This document shows positions 24,501-34,938 of a stretch of DNA of 64,000 nt, piece by piece. Origin of the DNA: Theileria orientalis strain Shintoku (Eukaryota > Apicomplexa > Aconoidasida > Piroplasmida > Theileriidae); the NCBI RefSeq assembly GCF_000740895.1, contig NC_025263.1:1364001-1428000 (forward strand), in the 5' to 3' direction. The translations under genes were made by a program, and so were the position numbers. Positions within the stretch are counted from its first letter, which is position 1. Each line of letters begins with the position of its first letter. The notes below the pieces were generated by a model. The model ran no database searches. It was not told the DNA's origin and saw only the letters and a program-made list of their open reading frames with translations.

Positions 24501-26780
24501 GGCAACGACCCGGGAACTGTGCTCAATTTGCATTTCCCAGACAAAAAGCAGACCCTGGGCGACTTCCTGATCGAGTTGGAGAAGAACCCATCGAACGCGA
24601 ACAAGAAGTTCTACTTTTCAAGCAAGAAGTCGTTCATCCCTTCAGAAAACGTGCCTGTTGAGATCCTACACACGCCAATAGACGAGCTGAAGGGCCACGG
24701 GTTCTTCCTGACAGTAGTAAACCAGTCGAAGAGCCCGGAGAAGGGCACCAAGTTCTCAGTGAACATCCTGTCGAGAGACGGAGTGTCAGCGAGTGAGTCG
24801 GTGGGAGACCTGCAGGAGCCTCTGACGAGCCTGTTCGAGAAGATATCGAAGAACCAGGGGAGCCTGGACAAGATGCTGGGCGGCAAGTTCAAGGTGATAA
24901 TAGACGGCTTTGAGACGCACTGCAACCTCGATAACCTGGCGAGCTTCCAGAACGGAATGACGCTTGACAGCCTTCTCACGATGTGCGGCGTGCCTGACCT
25001 GGACCACAACCACGTGGTGACCATATTCTTCGAGACGCCGATATCGCAAAAGGCAGAGGGGCTCAAGTTCAACATTGACCTGAACGACAAGCCGCAGGGC
25101 TCGAAGAACCTGGATTACGGCTCTGAGTTCACAGTAGGGCCAGACGTGGAGGAGTTCCTGAGGAAGAAAAAGGACGCGCACGTGTACCTGGACATCGAGA
25201 ACAAGGACAAGACCAAGGAGTTTGTGGAGGTGGACAGCAGTAAGTTCCTACAGCTGCTGAGCGGGCACCCGGAGGTGGTGGACATGCTGCTGAGGCTCGG
25301 CGTGCCGCAGACTCATCTGGGAGACCTGCAGTCGCTGCACCTGGTGATCTCGAACCTGACCAAGGCGCTGCAGGGCCACCAGAGCTACAACATAGACAAC
25401 GGCGACGACCACGCGTACGACATGGACAGCCCGATTTCGAAGTACGTGGACATAGTTGAGCTGAAGCAAAAGCTGCAGGATAACCCTGAGCTGAGAGTGC
25501 GAGGCACAGTGATGCTCTCGGACGGAAGCAAGCAGGAGTTCGACATCAGGGGCAAGGACTTCGTGCACGCCGTGGACGGAGGCCAGACCTTCAGAGAAGT
25601 GAGCCTCAGGGCGCTGAGCTCAGGCGACGCCAACAACGTCGTCCACGTGAACCTGAGCTCGTTTGAGGGCGAGGAGGAGCACGGGCACGCACCCCTGCCG
25701 AAGAGGAAGATGTTTAAGAGGAGGTCGTCCCTAGGATCTGGGAAGAAGGGAGTTCTCGCACCTATCATCGGAAGTAAGCTGAAGGAATCGCTAGGGCTGA
25801 GGCGCTCAAGTGAGCCTACAAGCAGTGAAACGAGTGAATCGGAAGGAGAGCCAGAGTCAAAATCGCAAAAAACTGAGAGTCATCCGCACCCAGCGGCTGA
25901 AGGATCGGCAAAGGAGAAGCACCACGTCGACATCAAACTGCCGACGGGAGCAGGCAGTAAGAAGTCGGGCACTGAGTCCGGAAATGAGTCTGGAACTCAG
26001 GCCAAGGAGAGGCCAGGAACGCCGCCACCAAGCCCACAGGAGGCGGCAGAGGCCGCCCACAGAGTACCAGGGGTGCCTCCAACTCCGCGAGAGTTATATG
26101 AAAGTGAGTCCGGCAAGGGCTCCGAATCGGAAAGCGAAGCGAGATCACGCAACAACATGGGTCCTCACCCGTTGAGCAACGAGAGCGTGCTGAGAAACAT
26201 TCCACTATTCAGGGAGATAATCGCAAACCCGGAAAAGAAGCTGAGCATGAAGGTTAAGACGACCAATGGAAAGGTTTACGACCTGATAGTGAGGGGCGGC
26301 ATGCTGCAAAAGGCAATAGAGCACGGGAACAAGATGCGGGAGCTCCTGGAGCACTACCTGCAGAACGACGACGTGGAGGACGTGCACGACATAGAAATCT
26401 CGGCGAAGCTGGGGTCGAAGTTCACAGTACCACTCAAGAAGCACATCAAGGTGACGCTGCCGGTGATGGCGTCCGACGAGCCCCAGGAGTGCGACCTGAA
26501 CGACTTCAAGAACCCGTGGAACCCGCCGGAGAAGGTGTGGAAGGTCGCGACGGTGAAGTCGGCGCTGGACTCATACGCAGAGGCCCATAACATCAAGGAT
26601 AAGCCGAAGGCCGTGTACCTGCTCAACAAGGAGGACCACGAGAACCTGTCGGCAGAGATCATTTTCGACGAGGACCACCCGCAGGACGACGCAAAGCTGA
26701 ATCGCAAGATAGGAGACGATATCACCAAGGGAAGGACGCTGTTCATAAGATACAAGGACACGGGAGAGCTAGCCAACTAA
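18583..26780 (+). CDS. Giant secreted repeat protein, ubiquitin-like-fold array (hypothetical)
   Basis: Five exons, about 2,670 residues; the last exon runs unbroken from 19641. Exon 1 has a late signal core (IALRFFYLPLLIYVLASKHF, about residues 34-53) and joins exon 2 in frame at 18775/18808. An acidic Ser/Asp patch (EDSDSDSDDESN) follows. From about 20500 to 25665 the chain is a series of diverged units of 70-110 residues. Each has a strand, a Gly/Asp turn, a second strand, a helix, a third strand and a closing strand. Examples start at 20500, 21080, 22011, 22560, 23865, 24745 and 25060. Five units share a Cys pair 17-23 residues apart (KLKC..MALC type). A basic cluster (LPKRKMFKRRSS), a Ser/Glu/Pro linker (25680-26180) and two more units end the protein. 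No known name; not a FAINT-domain protein by eye. Exported to host or vacuole by inference only. Confidence 0.8.
20500..25665 (+). repeat. Tandem diverged protein repeats (about 17 units)
   Basis: Approximate unit spans: 20500-20790, 20795-21005, 21080-21310, 21325-21595, 21603-21910, 22011-22245, 22280-22495, 22560-22840, 22940-23225, 23270-23540, 23560-23850, 23865-24145, 24245-24495, 24515-24725, 24745-25040, 25060-25355 and 25435-25665. Identity between units is low; the shared element is the order of hydrophobic strands and helices and, in five units, two cysteines. Two further units lie at about 26235-26465 and 26540-26760. Confidence 0.55.
25680..26180 (+). other. Basic patch plus Ser/Glu/Pro-rich linker in the giant protein
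   Basis: A cluster of Lys/Arg (KRKMFKRRSS, about 25700-25730) is followed by about 150 residues rich in S, E, G, P and T, with proline-directed sites (GTPPPSPQEA, VPPTPRELYE). It looks disordered and PEST-like. The basic cluster could act as a nuclear localisation signal if the protein reached a nucleus; that is speculation. Confidence 0.6.
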
Positions 26781-27012
26781 CCAAAACAACCCAGACTAAT
26801 GTGTTTAAACAATAAAAGCTACACGAGTAGACATTGTTGAGTAAATAGAATTAATGGCTGGTGAACTGACAGCATTACACACCCACCACCTAATAACGAA
26901 AATTCTTAACAGAACAAATATTCACTTGGTAAAAAATAGTACATTATATAATAGTCACAATAATTAATGATATTATAATAAAAATAAAATAAGATAGAGG
27001 AGTATTTATAAG

Positions 27013-27264
27013 ATGATGGCACTGGTGGAAGAAAAGATTAGATCAGCCTTATCTCCTTCTATTCTCAGATTAGTCGATAAATCCGGAGGATGTGGAGCCT
27101 CCTTTGAAGCGGTAATAGTTTCAACCATGTTTGAGGGGAAAAGCCTGATAGATAGGCACAGGTTAGTCAACGCTGCAATAGCGGAAGAAATGTCGACGAT
27201 TCACGCTTTTAGCATGAAGTGTCACACACCAAAGGAATGGGAAGAGAAAAATAAATCGCAATAA
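27013..27264 (+). CDS. BolA-like protein (BOLA2 type)
   Basis: Single exon, 83 residues from the ATG at 27013 (a second ATG follows at once). The BolA core is clear: GGCGASFEAVIVSTMFEGKS then LIDRHRLVNAAIAEEM and IHAFSMKCHTPKEW. The Cys in GGCGASF and the His residues in RHR and IHAF sit at the positions used by BolA2 to share an iron-sulfur cluster with monothiol glutaredoxins. No leader, so the cytosolic BOLA2 type is more likely than the mitochondrial BOLA1/3. Length is typical. Confidence 0.92.
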   Translation: MMALVEEKIRSALSPSILRLVDKSGGCGASFEAVIVSTMFEGKSLIDRHRLVNAAIAEEMSTIHAFSMKCHTPKEWEEKNKSQ

Positions 27265-28006
27265 GGGAAATTTTTAAATAAAAGTTTAAAGTTCCGGGGA
27301 ATATTGACTGTCTGTAACAAGGAATTCAGCTTAAAATAAATGTGGAATCATGCTTACACAATGCCTTTAGACAATAGAATTTTTAATTAATTTTTTGTAA
27401 ATTTCATATACATAATCAAACATCAGAGTTTGAGTGACAGTTTGTGGATAAAGAAAAACACAGCCGAACCCATAAAAGTGATTCCACAAATTAGAGAAAA
27501 TAAAACACAGCCGGTAAAATAATTAGTATACAAATACAGCGTGGAAGACTAAATAAAATAATCAAAAAAGAAGAAAATAAATAAACTCAATAAACCAAAA
27601 GTTGCACGTTGTGTGCATCATGTGTGTGTCACCCGTTAACATCACAAAAAATAAATTTATTTTGTTGAAAGGATATTATATTTTTTAGAAAATACAGTTA
27701 AAAGAAAATAATAAACAAATATCCAAAAAGAGAAATAAAATATTTGTACGAACAATTATAATAATAGGTAAGTGCTATGAAACGAATACCCAGTTGATGA
27801 GTGATTTATTAACTTACAAACAGTAGTTAGTACAGACTCTACTTTGGTTACAGAATAAATAATTAGATAAGTCGGAATTAGCTATCCAAATGCCCTAAAA
27901 GACTCACGCATTCTTCAGATTCATGTTAATTTGTCAGAATATAAATTGATCGATATCGCCTGTACTAGGTGTAATAAATTGTAGAATATTTAGCGAAATC
28001 TTAAAA
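27265..28006. other. AT-rich spacer
   Basis: About 740 bp, very A-rich, with no ORF, RNA signature or repeat that could be supported. A short GC-richer patch near 27600-27645 is not coding in any frame. Confidence 0.5.
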
Positions 28007-29068
28007 ATGGAAACATATAGATCATATTGGAAGTGGGAGAACGTAAAGTTATACTTTACAGACCCGAGTCTTTTGACGCTTGAAGTGCTCTTCATTCTTC
28101 TGACCCTCAGCAACGTATACGTGGTACACACGCTCTTCACGACCGTGATACCGGCGCCGCTGTTCATTACGTGGTGGCAGCTGGCCCAGGGCCTGTGGAC
28201 CGCCTGGGTGCTCGGCGACTTCGGAGCCTCGTTCCCGAAGCTGGCCTACTTCCCGCCAGTGTCAATTGACGCAGGGCTCCTCAAGGACCTCCTGCTGCCC
28301 ACAGTCTCGTACGTCGCCATGCTCACGTCGGCGAATGTGCTCCTGTCGAAGGCGCCAAGCACCGCAGCATTCCCAATCCTGGCATCGGGAGCAGTTGCAG
28401 CCCATCACGCAGTCCGTTTCGTGGCCTGCGGCGAGGAGTACATGCCGCTGAGGTGGAAGGCAGTGGGCTTACTCGTTATGGCCTTCGTTCTGGGGGCCAC
28501 CGACTCCAACGTCGCTCCAGGAAACGTGGTCACGGCAGCCTGCGTGTACGCCTTTCTGGCCGCAGTCTTCAGAGCCGGGTGCATGGAGCGCGCCCTGCAC
28601 GTGGTCAACGGCAAGGGCAACGCGCTGCACAACCACCAGCACCTGATCGGCGCAGTGCTGCTTCCAGTGGCAGTGTTCTTCAGCGGAGAGTTCACAGTCC
28701 TGCTCAGAGACCTGCCCTTCAACTTTTTAAGCGTGAGGACGTGGCAAGTTTGGGGCTGCTTCTTCTTCGTCGGGACCATCCCGTTCCTGAAGAACGTGGT
28801 CTCCAACAGACTTATCAGGCAGACGGGCCAGGCTCCGTGGAGGTGTCTCGAATTGGTGTCAGTTGCACTGCTCTTCCTGATAGGCTCCGCTCAGCTGAAG
28901 CCATCCTGGAGGTCAGTTCTTGCAACGATGTTCGTGCTCGCGGGCCGTTTACTCGGAGCATTCGACGTCGTCAAAAACGCGTCAACTGAGCAGCCTACTG
29001 ACATGTACACCACAGCAAGCAAGCCATTCTTAGACGAGGAGCACGCAAGCGCACAAGAAATGCACTAA
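28007..29068 (+). CDS. Nucleotide-sugar/triose-phosphate-type transporter (DMT superfamily)
   Basis: Single exon, 353 residues, about nine or ten membrane segments (for example LLTLEVLFILLTLSNVYVVH, LLPTVSYVAMLTSANVLLSK, AVGLLVMAFVLGATDSNVA, VALLFLIGSAQLKPSWRSV). Short N-terminal tail in the cytosol, an ITWWQL motif after segment 2, and a YVAM..ANVLL segment recall SLC35/TPT transporters. Such proteins exchange nucleotide sugars for nucleoside monophosphates across the ER or Golgi membrane. The substrate cannot be named from the sequence. The exon is much more GC-rich at third positions than the flanking DNA. Confidence 0.75.
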   Translation: METYRSYWKWENVKLYFTDPSLLTLEVLFILLTLSNVYVVHTLFTTVIPAPLFITWWQLAQGLWTAWVLGDFGASFPKLAYFPPVSIDAGLLKDLLLPTVSYVAMLTSANVLLSKAPSTAAFPILASGAVAAHHAVRFVACGEEYMPLRWKAVGLLVMAFVLGATDSNVAPGNVVTAACVYAFLAAVFRAGCMERALHVVNGKGNALHNHQHLIGAVLLPVAVFFSGEFTVLLRDLPFNFLSVRTWQVWGCFFFVGTIPFLKNVVSNRLIRQTGQAPWRCLELVSVALLFLIGSAQLKPSWRSVLATMFVLAGRLLGAFDVVKNASTEQPTDMYTTASKPFLDEEHASAQEMH

Positions 29069-29248
29069 GATCGTAAACACTAACCCATACGTGTTAGATT
29101 ATGTATCCGTTCACATCTGTACATTTCTGTGTCCATGAATTATGTATTACAATCGTATCTGCACTTATTTAAGTGAAATATTAGTAGAAGTATGTGGTTA
29201 CGTAATAGTATGCTATTAATGTGTTGGTGAGTTACAACGATGTGCGCG

Positions 29249-31151
29249 TCAAGTGTGTAGCGTCGTTTGCAGGTGGGAGTACGTTTCCTCGGGCATTATG
29301 CCCAGCTCAGCCTCGAGAGAAATGTCAGGGAAGAGCTCCTCGAGGGGCTTCCTGGAGCTGTTTTCGGAGAACTGGTCGCGCAGCTTGCAGTGCCTGAGCC
29401 AGGACCTCAGATAGTCGGCCGGCATAAGCGTGTTCCTCATGTGATCCACGAAGTGCTCGGACCAGTTAATCTCGTTCAGCTGCCTCTTGTTCTCAGTCTG
29501 CTGAGTGAACACGACCTGCAGGGAGTTGTCGACGAAGTTGTTCAAATTGCTCAGCGCGGACTCGAGCTTCTCGTAGCACTGCGCCTCCACACTCTGACAG
29601 TTCTCGGACACCTCGGACTTGACCGCCTCCACCTTCTTTAAAATCTCGTGCAACTCCTGCTTCCTCTGCTCCAGAGCAGTGTCGGTCGTCGAGGCGAGGT
29701 TATGGACCACTGCCTCGTAGGCGGTGGAAATTGGAATAAAGGCGTCTTGAGCTACAGAATTATATTAGGTGAAACAAGTACCTCCGTTGTCGTGTATGTG
29801 GTTCGAGGTACACAGTTGACAAATAGGCGTTTCACACACAGTGCAAAACATATGATAGGACTTAGTTTGATGCAGTTTACATTTCGTATACGGCCTTGGC
29901 ATCTAAATTACAATTATGAAACAGTGTATGCCCACGGATTCATGCCTAACAGGAATGTGGATAAGACAGTACCTCGCTCAGCGGCACTCTAATATGCCTT
30001 GAAACAACCTTGTTGTTAGAATGTAGTCTAACGTCGCACTTTGCGCATATTCTATATAAGTGGTTTAAATCAATCCATGATAAATGTGATAAATAATTTA
30101 ATAAAAACGAGGTAATTACCTTGCGGTATCAGATGGGCAATAGATCGTAGCTACGTCATTTTGACAGTTGTCACATAAGGGCAGGGCAAAAGACTCTTCG
30201 GCACCAGGGTCAAACTCAAATTGAATTAAGTATCTTGCCAGAATCTAATAAACATACGTGAACTAACAGTCCATTACCTGTGACGTGTCATAGATTATAT
30301 AGTTGTGCTTAAATGTGTTTTGAGGCAGGACTCCCTTGGTCTGAACCTCTACAGACATATCAAAGTTATTCTTTTCGTCTTCTGATCCCGCAAAAACAGT
30401 CAGAGAGTCCAATTTTATATTTTCTGAGTTCGTGAGGAAACACGAATCGTACTCCACAGGCATAGAAACCCGAAATCTCTGTGCCTCGACCACGTCCGGT
30501 ACCTCCAAACACTTCCCAACCCCTAAGATAAAAAGTAAAAGACCAATCACCTACCAACGTCGCAGACGAAATACTCAAACACCTTCTTCTCTCCGTAAAT
30601 TGACGCATAATCGGAGGTAGCAGCAGGTGTCTTCGGTGGAAGCAATTTACCATTAGAATCGAGAGAGCCTGCGTGTGTTTAACTTGGGACTGAACAAACC
30701 AGTATTATTATCCAAAAGTGTTTTCCCACTAGGGTCAGTGTTCAACAAGGGGAATCCGGGCAGACTAAAACCGTTAATTATTCTGTTACACACCTTAAAT
30801 TTCCAACAGTTACGACAAACCCAGGGGCGCCTATTTCAAAGCCCCTCGTGCACACATCCTGGACCGAGTTAGATCTGTCCAACGACTCGGTGTCAATAAA
30901 CGATTCTAACACCAGCATATTCTGAAAATCAGGGTTAGGGTGAATAAATGTGCATAATTGCAAAAATAATTACACATTTGGGCAAAACGTAAGTACCGTA
31001 CCTTGGTTCGCCGATTAAACATGGCCAGCGACTCTGGCCTCACTATATTCCATGCTTGCAACAGTCTAACCCTCGAAGAGCGGCACCGAAGCTGAAGAGC
31101 GAACTCTATCAAATTCCATTCATCGCTGTCCCTAATCACAACATCCTCCAT
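29249..31151 (-). CDS. Double B-box zinc finger protein with coiled coil (TRIM-like)
   Basis: Minus strand, about eight exons. N-terminus MEDVVIRDSDEWNLIEFALQ, then a conserved block (SLDRSNSVQDVCTRGFEIGA; GFVVTVGN). A beta-rich segment and two Cys/His clusters follow. The first is CDNCQNDVATIYCPSD with ICAKCDVRLHSNNKV and RHIRVPL. The second is CKLHQTKSYHMFCTVCETPI with CQLCTSNHIHDNG, a full B-box. The C-terminal 150 residues are a long coiled coil (ALEQRKQELHEILKKVEAVK). No RING finger precedes the B-boxes, so E3 ligase activity is not implied. Related B-box proteins are known in other apicomplexans, but their function is unclear. Starts 300 bp from the divergent NOSIP gene. Confidence 0.75.
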
Positions 31152-31451
31152 TGTATTTTAAATTTACATTAAAAATTAATAAAAATATTTTACAATTATT
31201 TAAAGAATAAATAAAATGACGAGATGTGTAATAAGAAATTTTTTACCTGGGGAACAAATTGTTTGAATAGAAAATCAATTCGAGGATCATTTCTTTATAT
31301 TTTATTTTTAATCTTATTTAAATGTAGTTTTATTGTATTTAAAATGTTTTTCAATACAAATTTGAGTTTTTATTCATATTCACTTTTGTAACATAGTCTA
31401 TTGTAACATTTATTATTTTAAATTATACTTTCCTCTTAATTTCACACAGAA

Positions 31452-32344
31452 ATGACTAGACATAGTAAGAACAATACAGCGAATTCTATTTTTACCTATC
31501 ATGAGAGGAAGAAGGTCAAAGGTACGTTTAATTAGTTATTTAACACAGTAATTCAGATTTTAATACCTTAACTCAGAGGCTAGGTGCCTCGTCTATGCGT
31601 AAATTTGAGCAGTGCTGGCTGTGCCTTTCAACGGCAGTGAAGCCAGTGACGACCCCGGAAGGTTACATATACTGCAAAGAGTGTATAATCGTATCTTTGT
31701 CGAAGCAGATGGAGAAGAATAAGAAAAAATTATCGCAATGGGAATTGGATATGAAGGCCTGGAAAGAACAAGTTGACGAATTGAAGAGACAGGAAGAGTC
31801 GGAAAAGAAACGTAAATTAGTAGAGGAAAATTTGTATTCACTAGAATCGGTAAAGAAGCCGAAGGTGTTAGAAACAAATAATAAGTTGTTCAAAGAAGAC
31901 ATTAAAGAGAAATATACGGGTAATTTCTGGGTTTCGCAGCCATCTAAAGCAGATGCAGTCAATTCAAGTTCGAGGAAAGTGGACATTGAAGAGTTGGAGA
32001 AGAAGGCTCCAGTTAAGCCGAAAAGCACGTTGACATGTCCAATATCAGGGAAGCCGCTGAAACTGAAGGACCTGGTGGACATCAACCCGGAAGTTTCTAA
32101 CGAGTCAGATGCGCCGAACTCGGAGGTGGTGTGGCTGTGCTCAGTGTCGAAGAAGCCGATTCTACACAACCAGGCGTGCGTATACAAAAAGAACGGAAAG
32201 CTGGTGATGAAACAGTACATTGGAACGTGCGACGAAGAGGACGCAGCAAACGACGAACTGTTTGTACGCCTGATTCCAGCAGGAACCGGATTCGCGTCAC
32301 ACAACAACGTGGAGGCAAAAAAATTTAGACCATGTATGCAGTAA
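31452..32344 (+). CDS. NOSIP-like U-box protein
   Basis: Two exons (31452-about 31521; about 31579-32344). The first exon MTRHSKNNTANSIFTYHERK is the hallmark N-terminus of nitric oxide synthase-interacting protein (NOSIP). Next come a split U-box: CWLCLSTAVKPVTTPEGYIY and CKEC, a long charged coiled coil, and the second half TCPISGKPLKLKDLVDI. The end is GTGFASHNNVEAKKFRPCMQ, as in the family. NOSIP homologues are nuclear E3 ubiquitin ligases associated with the spliceosome. No nitric oxide synthase is implied here. Confidence 0.92.
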
Positions 32345-33372
32345 TGTAGTTTTATGTGTACGAAGACGTCGTTATTTATGAATTAATATTAGGTATAGTT
32401 GTAGTCTCTAGGACCATAAAGAGAAGTTGCAACACAAATAAACTAATAGAAAACAGATAAAATATGAAATAAATTACAATAAGTAAACAATGATTTAACA
32501 AGAAGCTAATAATTAAAAATGATAAAAGAAATTAATAAAATGAAATTATTTAAAAAATATTAAGAATATAAAAAAATATAAAATCTGAAAAGAGAAATAT
32601 GTAGAAGAAGGAAATATGGGTAAAAAGAATAGAAGGCAAGATGTGTTAAGAATATAAAAAAGACAAAAGGGAAGTTAAAATAAAAAAATAAAAAAGAATA
32701 AATACAAAATAAATGCAAGGTTAAAAGGTGTTTGGCCGAACTGTGTAAACAAAGCAAAATATTATAAAAAAAACACCCCAACTTGATAAGCGTGGGCAAA
32801 AAGCCAAATACCACGCAATGAGTAAATTTATAGGATTTAATTTAAATAATTAACAGCAACGTGGTTATATGTCAATAAACAATAAAATCCACTAATATAG
32901 TATTTCATAAATATTTGTGGAAGATATTTTGTTAAATAAATAGCGTAATTTGTTTAGTAAAATTTTTGTATATTCGACACACCTTGCTAATTTTAAAATA
33001 GCAATAATGCCTGCTTTGTGATAATTTTAGAAATATTTTATTATCAACTAACTTGTCGTCCCAATCGTTATATATTATGTCAAGTGTAAATTATAAAATA
33101 AACAGCAGCATTATTGAAAAGAAACAATACACTCATTCAAAGTAATCACGATGTCATATTTGGAAAGAATAATAACCTAAAATGAACTTGGACTAAAGTA
33201 AACCAAAATATATCAATTATAAACCCAATGATCTACACATTTTCAAATTGACGAATTTGATGAGACCATATACATACAAATCTACAGTCAGAGAGTGCAA
33301 AGTCAAAAAATAAAATCGACTCACACGACCACTGGTTAAAACACTGTTAATGTAGATAGAAAATAGATTGAT
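32345..33372. other. AT-rich 1-kb spacer upstream of the ApiAP2 gene
   Basis: Long A-rich runs (32520-32720) and no coding potential or RNA signature. Probably the NOSIP 3' UTR plus the ApiAP2 promoter. Confidence 0.5.
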
Positions 33373-34938
33373 ATGCCCGGTACGAGGTTACTGTCAAGAA
33401 AAGCAGCTGGATATGAAACAGTTGAAGCTCGAGAAAGTGTATCAAACAAAAACACAGAAATTAACAGCGAGCACACTGCTGGGGTTGACGATTCTATGAG
33501 CAATCAACAAACACAGCTAAAGCCACAAACACAAACATCACACCAAAACCAAAATCCCAACGCTAAAACAGATAATATGAAGCAGCTTGGGTTCGAAAAC
33601 ACAAAGCAAATGATGCAAGTACAACCCTCATTCATCCAACAGTTGAACCACCAAGGAGGACAAAACCACCAAACAACAATGAATCAAAGTCAACACGGAA
33701 TGATGAGTCACCCAAACATGCAGATGCAAATGAATCACCCAGGATTCCCGCCGATGATGGGATTTCAAATGTTCCAGACTCCAATTAACACAATTAACAC
33801 CATGAACAGTATGAACGAGTTTGCATACGTACCACCAATGAGGTTCTCGAGTAAGGACCTGGGAGGGATGGATCAAATGACGCCACAGGCAGTACTGGGA
33901 CGCCTGGGAGGGCACCAAATGCCGGCGGCGACATTCGCACCGCAGCCGCCGCCAGGACAGTACGGAAGCGCAGCACATTACAGCCAGTTCTTCGATAAAA
34001 AGGACGACACAAAAACAGACCTGGGGTACCTGGAGTACTCAGGAGGAGTAGTCTACGACAACGGCTCGTACTCAAACGGAGGAAGATGGCTGACATTCTG
34101 GGAGTACAAGGGAAGAATATGGAGAAAGTCGTTCCCAGTGTCACTCTTCGGAAGCCAGGGAGCAAAGGAACTGGCGGAAAACTTCTGGGTGAGTAAGATG
34201 AGAGCAATACAACTGTTCAACCGCCACAAACACGAAAAGATACTCAAGGCAGAAAAAAAAACGGAAAGCAGAGGAAGAAAGAAGAAAATGACGCAGACGC
34301 AAGAAGGACCGATCCCACACCTGAGTTTAGACCCGACGCTGGCAGCACAGTACATCATGCAGGACCAGTCGAAGAGAGAGAAGGAAATGGCGAAAAAGGA
34401 AGCAGCAGAAGAAGAAGCGTCAGACTTTAAAGCAAGAGAGCCGAGAGTAGTGAAGGCGGACACAGAAGGATTGACCTGGGACGCAGAAAAGAACACATGG
34501 TCGTTCGAAAAAGTCGAAGACAATGAGCTGACAACGTTTAAACTAGAGTGCACAAACAGAAACGAAGGACTCGAAAAAATAGTGGCACTGCGCGAAGAGT
34601 ACGAAACGAACCTGCTGAAAGAGTACGTGGAGCCAGGAAAGTCTAAAGGACTGGTCTACGATAAGGCGAAGATGAACTGGAAAGTGACACACTGGATACC
34701 CTCCAAGGGCATCAAGAGGAACAAGCTGTTCAGCATCACGAAACTGGGCTACAAACAGGCACTGGAGGCAGCGCTGGCGTACAAAGAGGCAGTGGAGGAG
34801 GCGGGAGGAGAGGAGCCTGAGGACGCGACGCCGGACCCGGTGCCGCAGGATGAGCTGTTCAGAGACCCGATGGTGGAGCACTACCACAACGTGCTGAGGT
34901 CAATCGCCGTGAGACAGGTGAAGGACGGCCTGTCATAA
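33373..34938 (+). CDS. ApiAP2 transcription factor with three AP2-like domains
   Basis: Single exon, 521 residues. Residues 1-200 are rich in Q, N, M and H (disordered). The first AP2 domain at about residues 222-275 is convincing: GGVVYDNGSYSNGGRWLTFW then KSFPVSLFGSQGAKELAENF. A diverged AP2-like unit is at about 364-418 (GLTWDAEKNTWSFEKV). A third is at about 427-478 (KGLVYDKAKMNWKVTHWIPS; FSITKLGYKQALEAALAYKE). A Lys/Arg-rich stretch after the first domain (ESRGRKKKMTQTQ) may be a nuclear signal. ApiAP2 proteins are the main sequence-specific transcription factors of apicomplexans. Target motif unknown. Confidence 0.85.
   Translation: MPGTRLLSRKAAGYETVEARESVSNKNTEINSEHTAGVDDSMSNQQTQLKPQTQTSHQNQNPNAKTDNMKQLGFENTKQMMQVQPSFIQQLNHQGGQNHQTTMNQSQHGMMSHPNMQMQMNHPGFPPMMGFQMFQTPINTINTMNSMNEFAYVPPMRFSSKDLGGMDQMTPQAVLGRLGGHQMPAATFAPQPPPGQYGSAAHYSQFFDKKDDTKTDLGYLEYSGGVVYDNGSYSNGGRWLTFWEYKGRIWRKSFPVSLFGSQGAKELAENFWVSKMRAIQLFNRHKHEKILKAEKKTESRGRKKKMTQTQEGPIPHLSLDPTLAAQYIMQDQSKREKEMAKKEAAEEEASDFKAREPRVVKADTEGLTWDAEKNTWSFEKVEDNELTTFKLECTNRNEGLEKIVALREEYETNLLKEYVEPGKSKGLVYDKAKMNWKVTHWIPSKGIKRNKLFSITKLGYKQALEAALAYKEAVEEAGGEEPEDATPDPVPQDELFRDPMVEHYHNVLRSIAVRQVKDGLS

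Noticed and set aside
20307..26776. Long antisense open frames (up to about 250 codons) opposite the giant gene
   Set aside because: They arise from GC-rich codons of the sense gene; composition is rich in Arg/His/Leu/Val with no domain, and they share no start or splice context.
19698..26780. Giant protein as a FAINT/DUF529 or SVSP-type Theileria family member
   Set aside because: The FAINT pattern is not visible, and the repeats are longer, with a different strand/helix order and Cys pairs.
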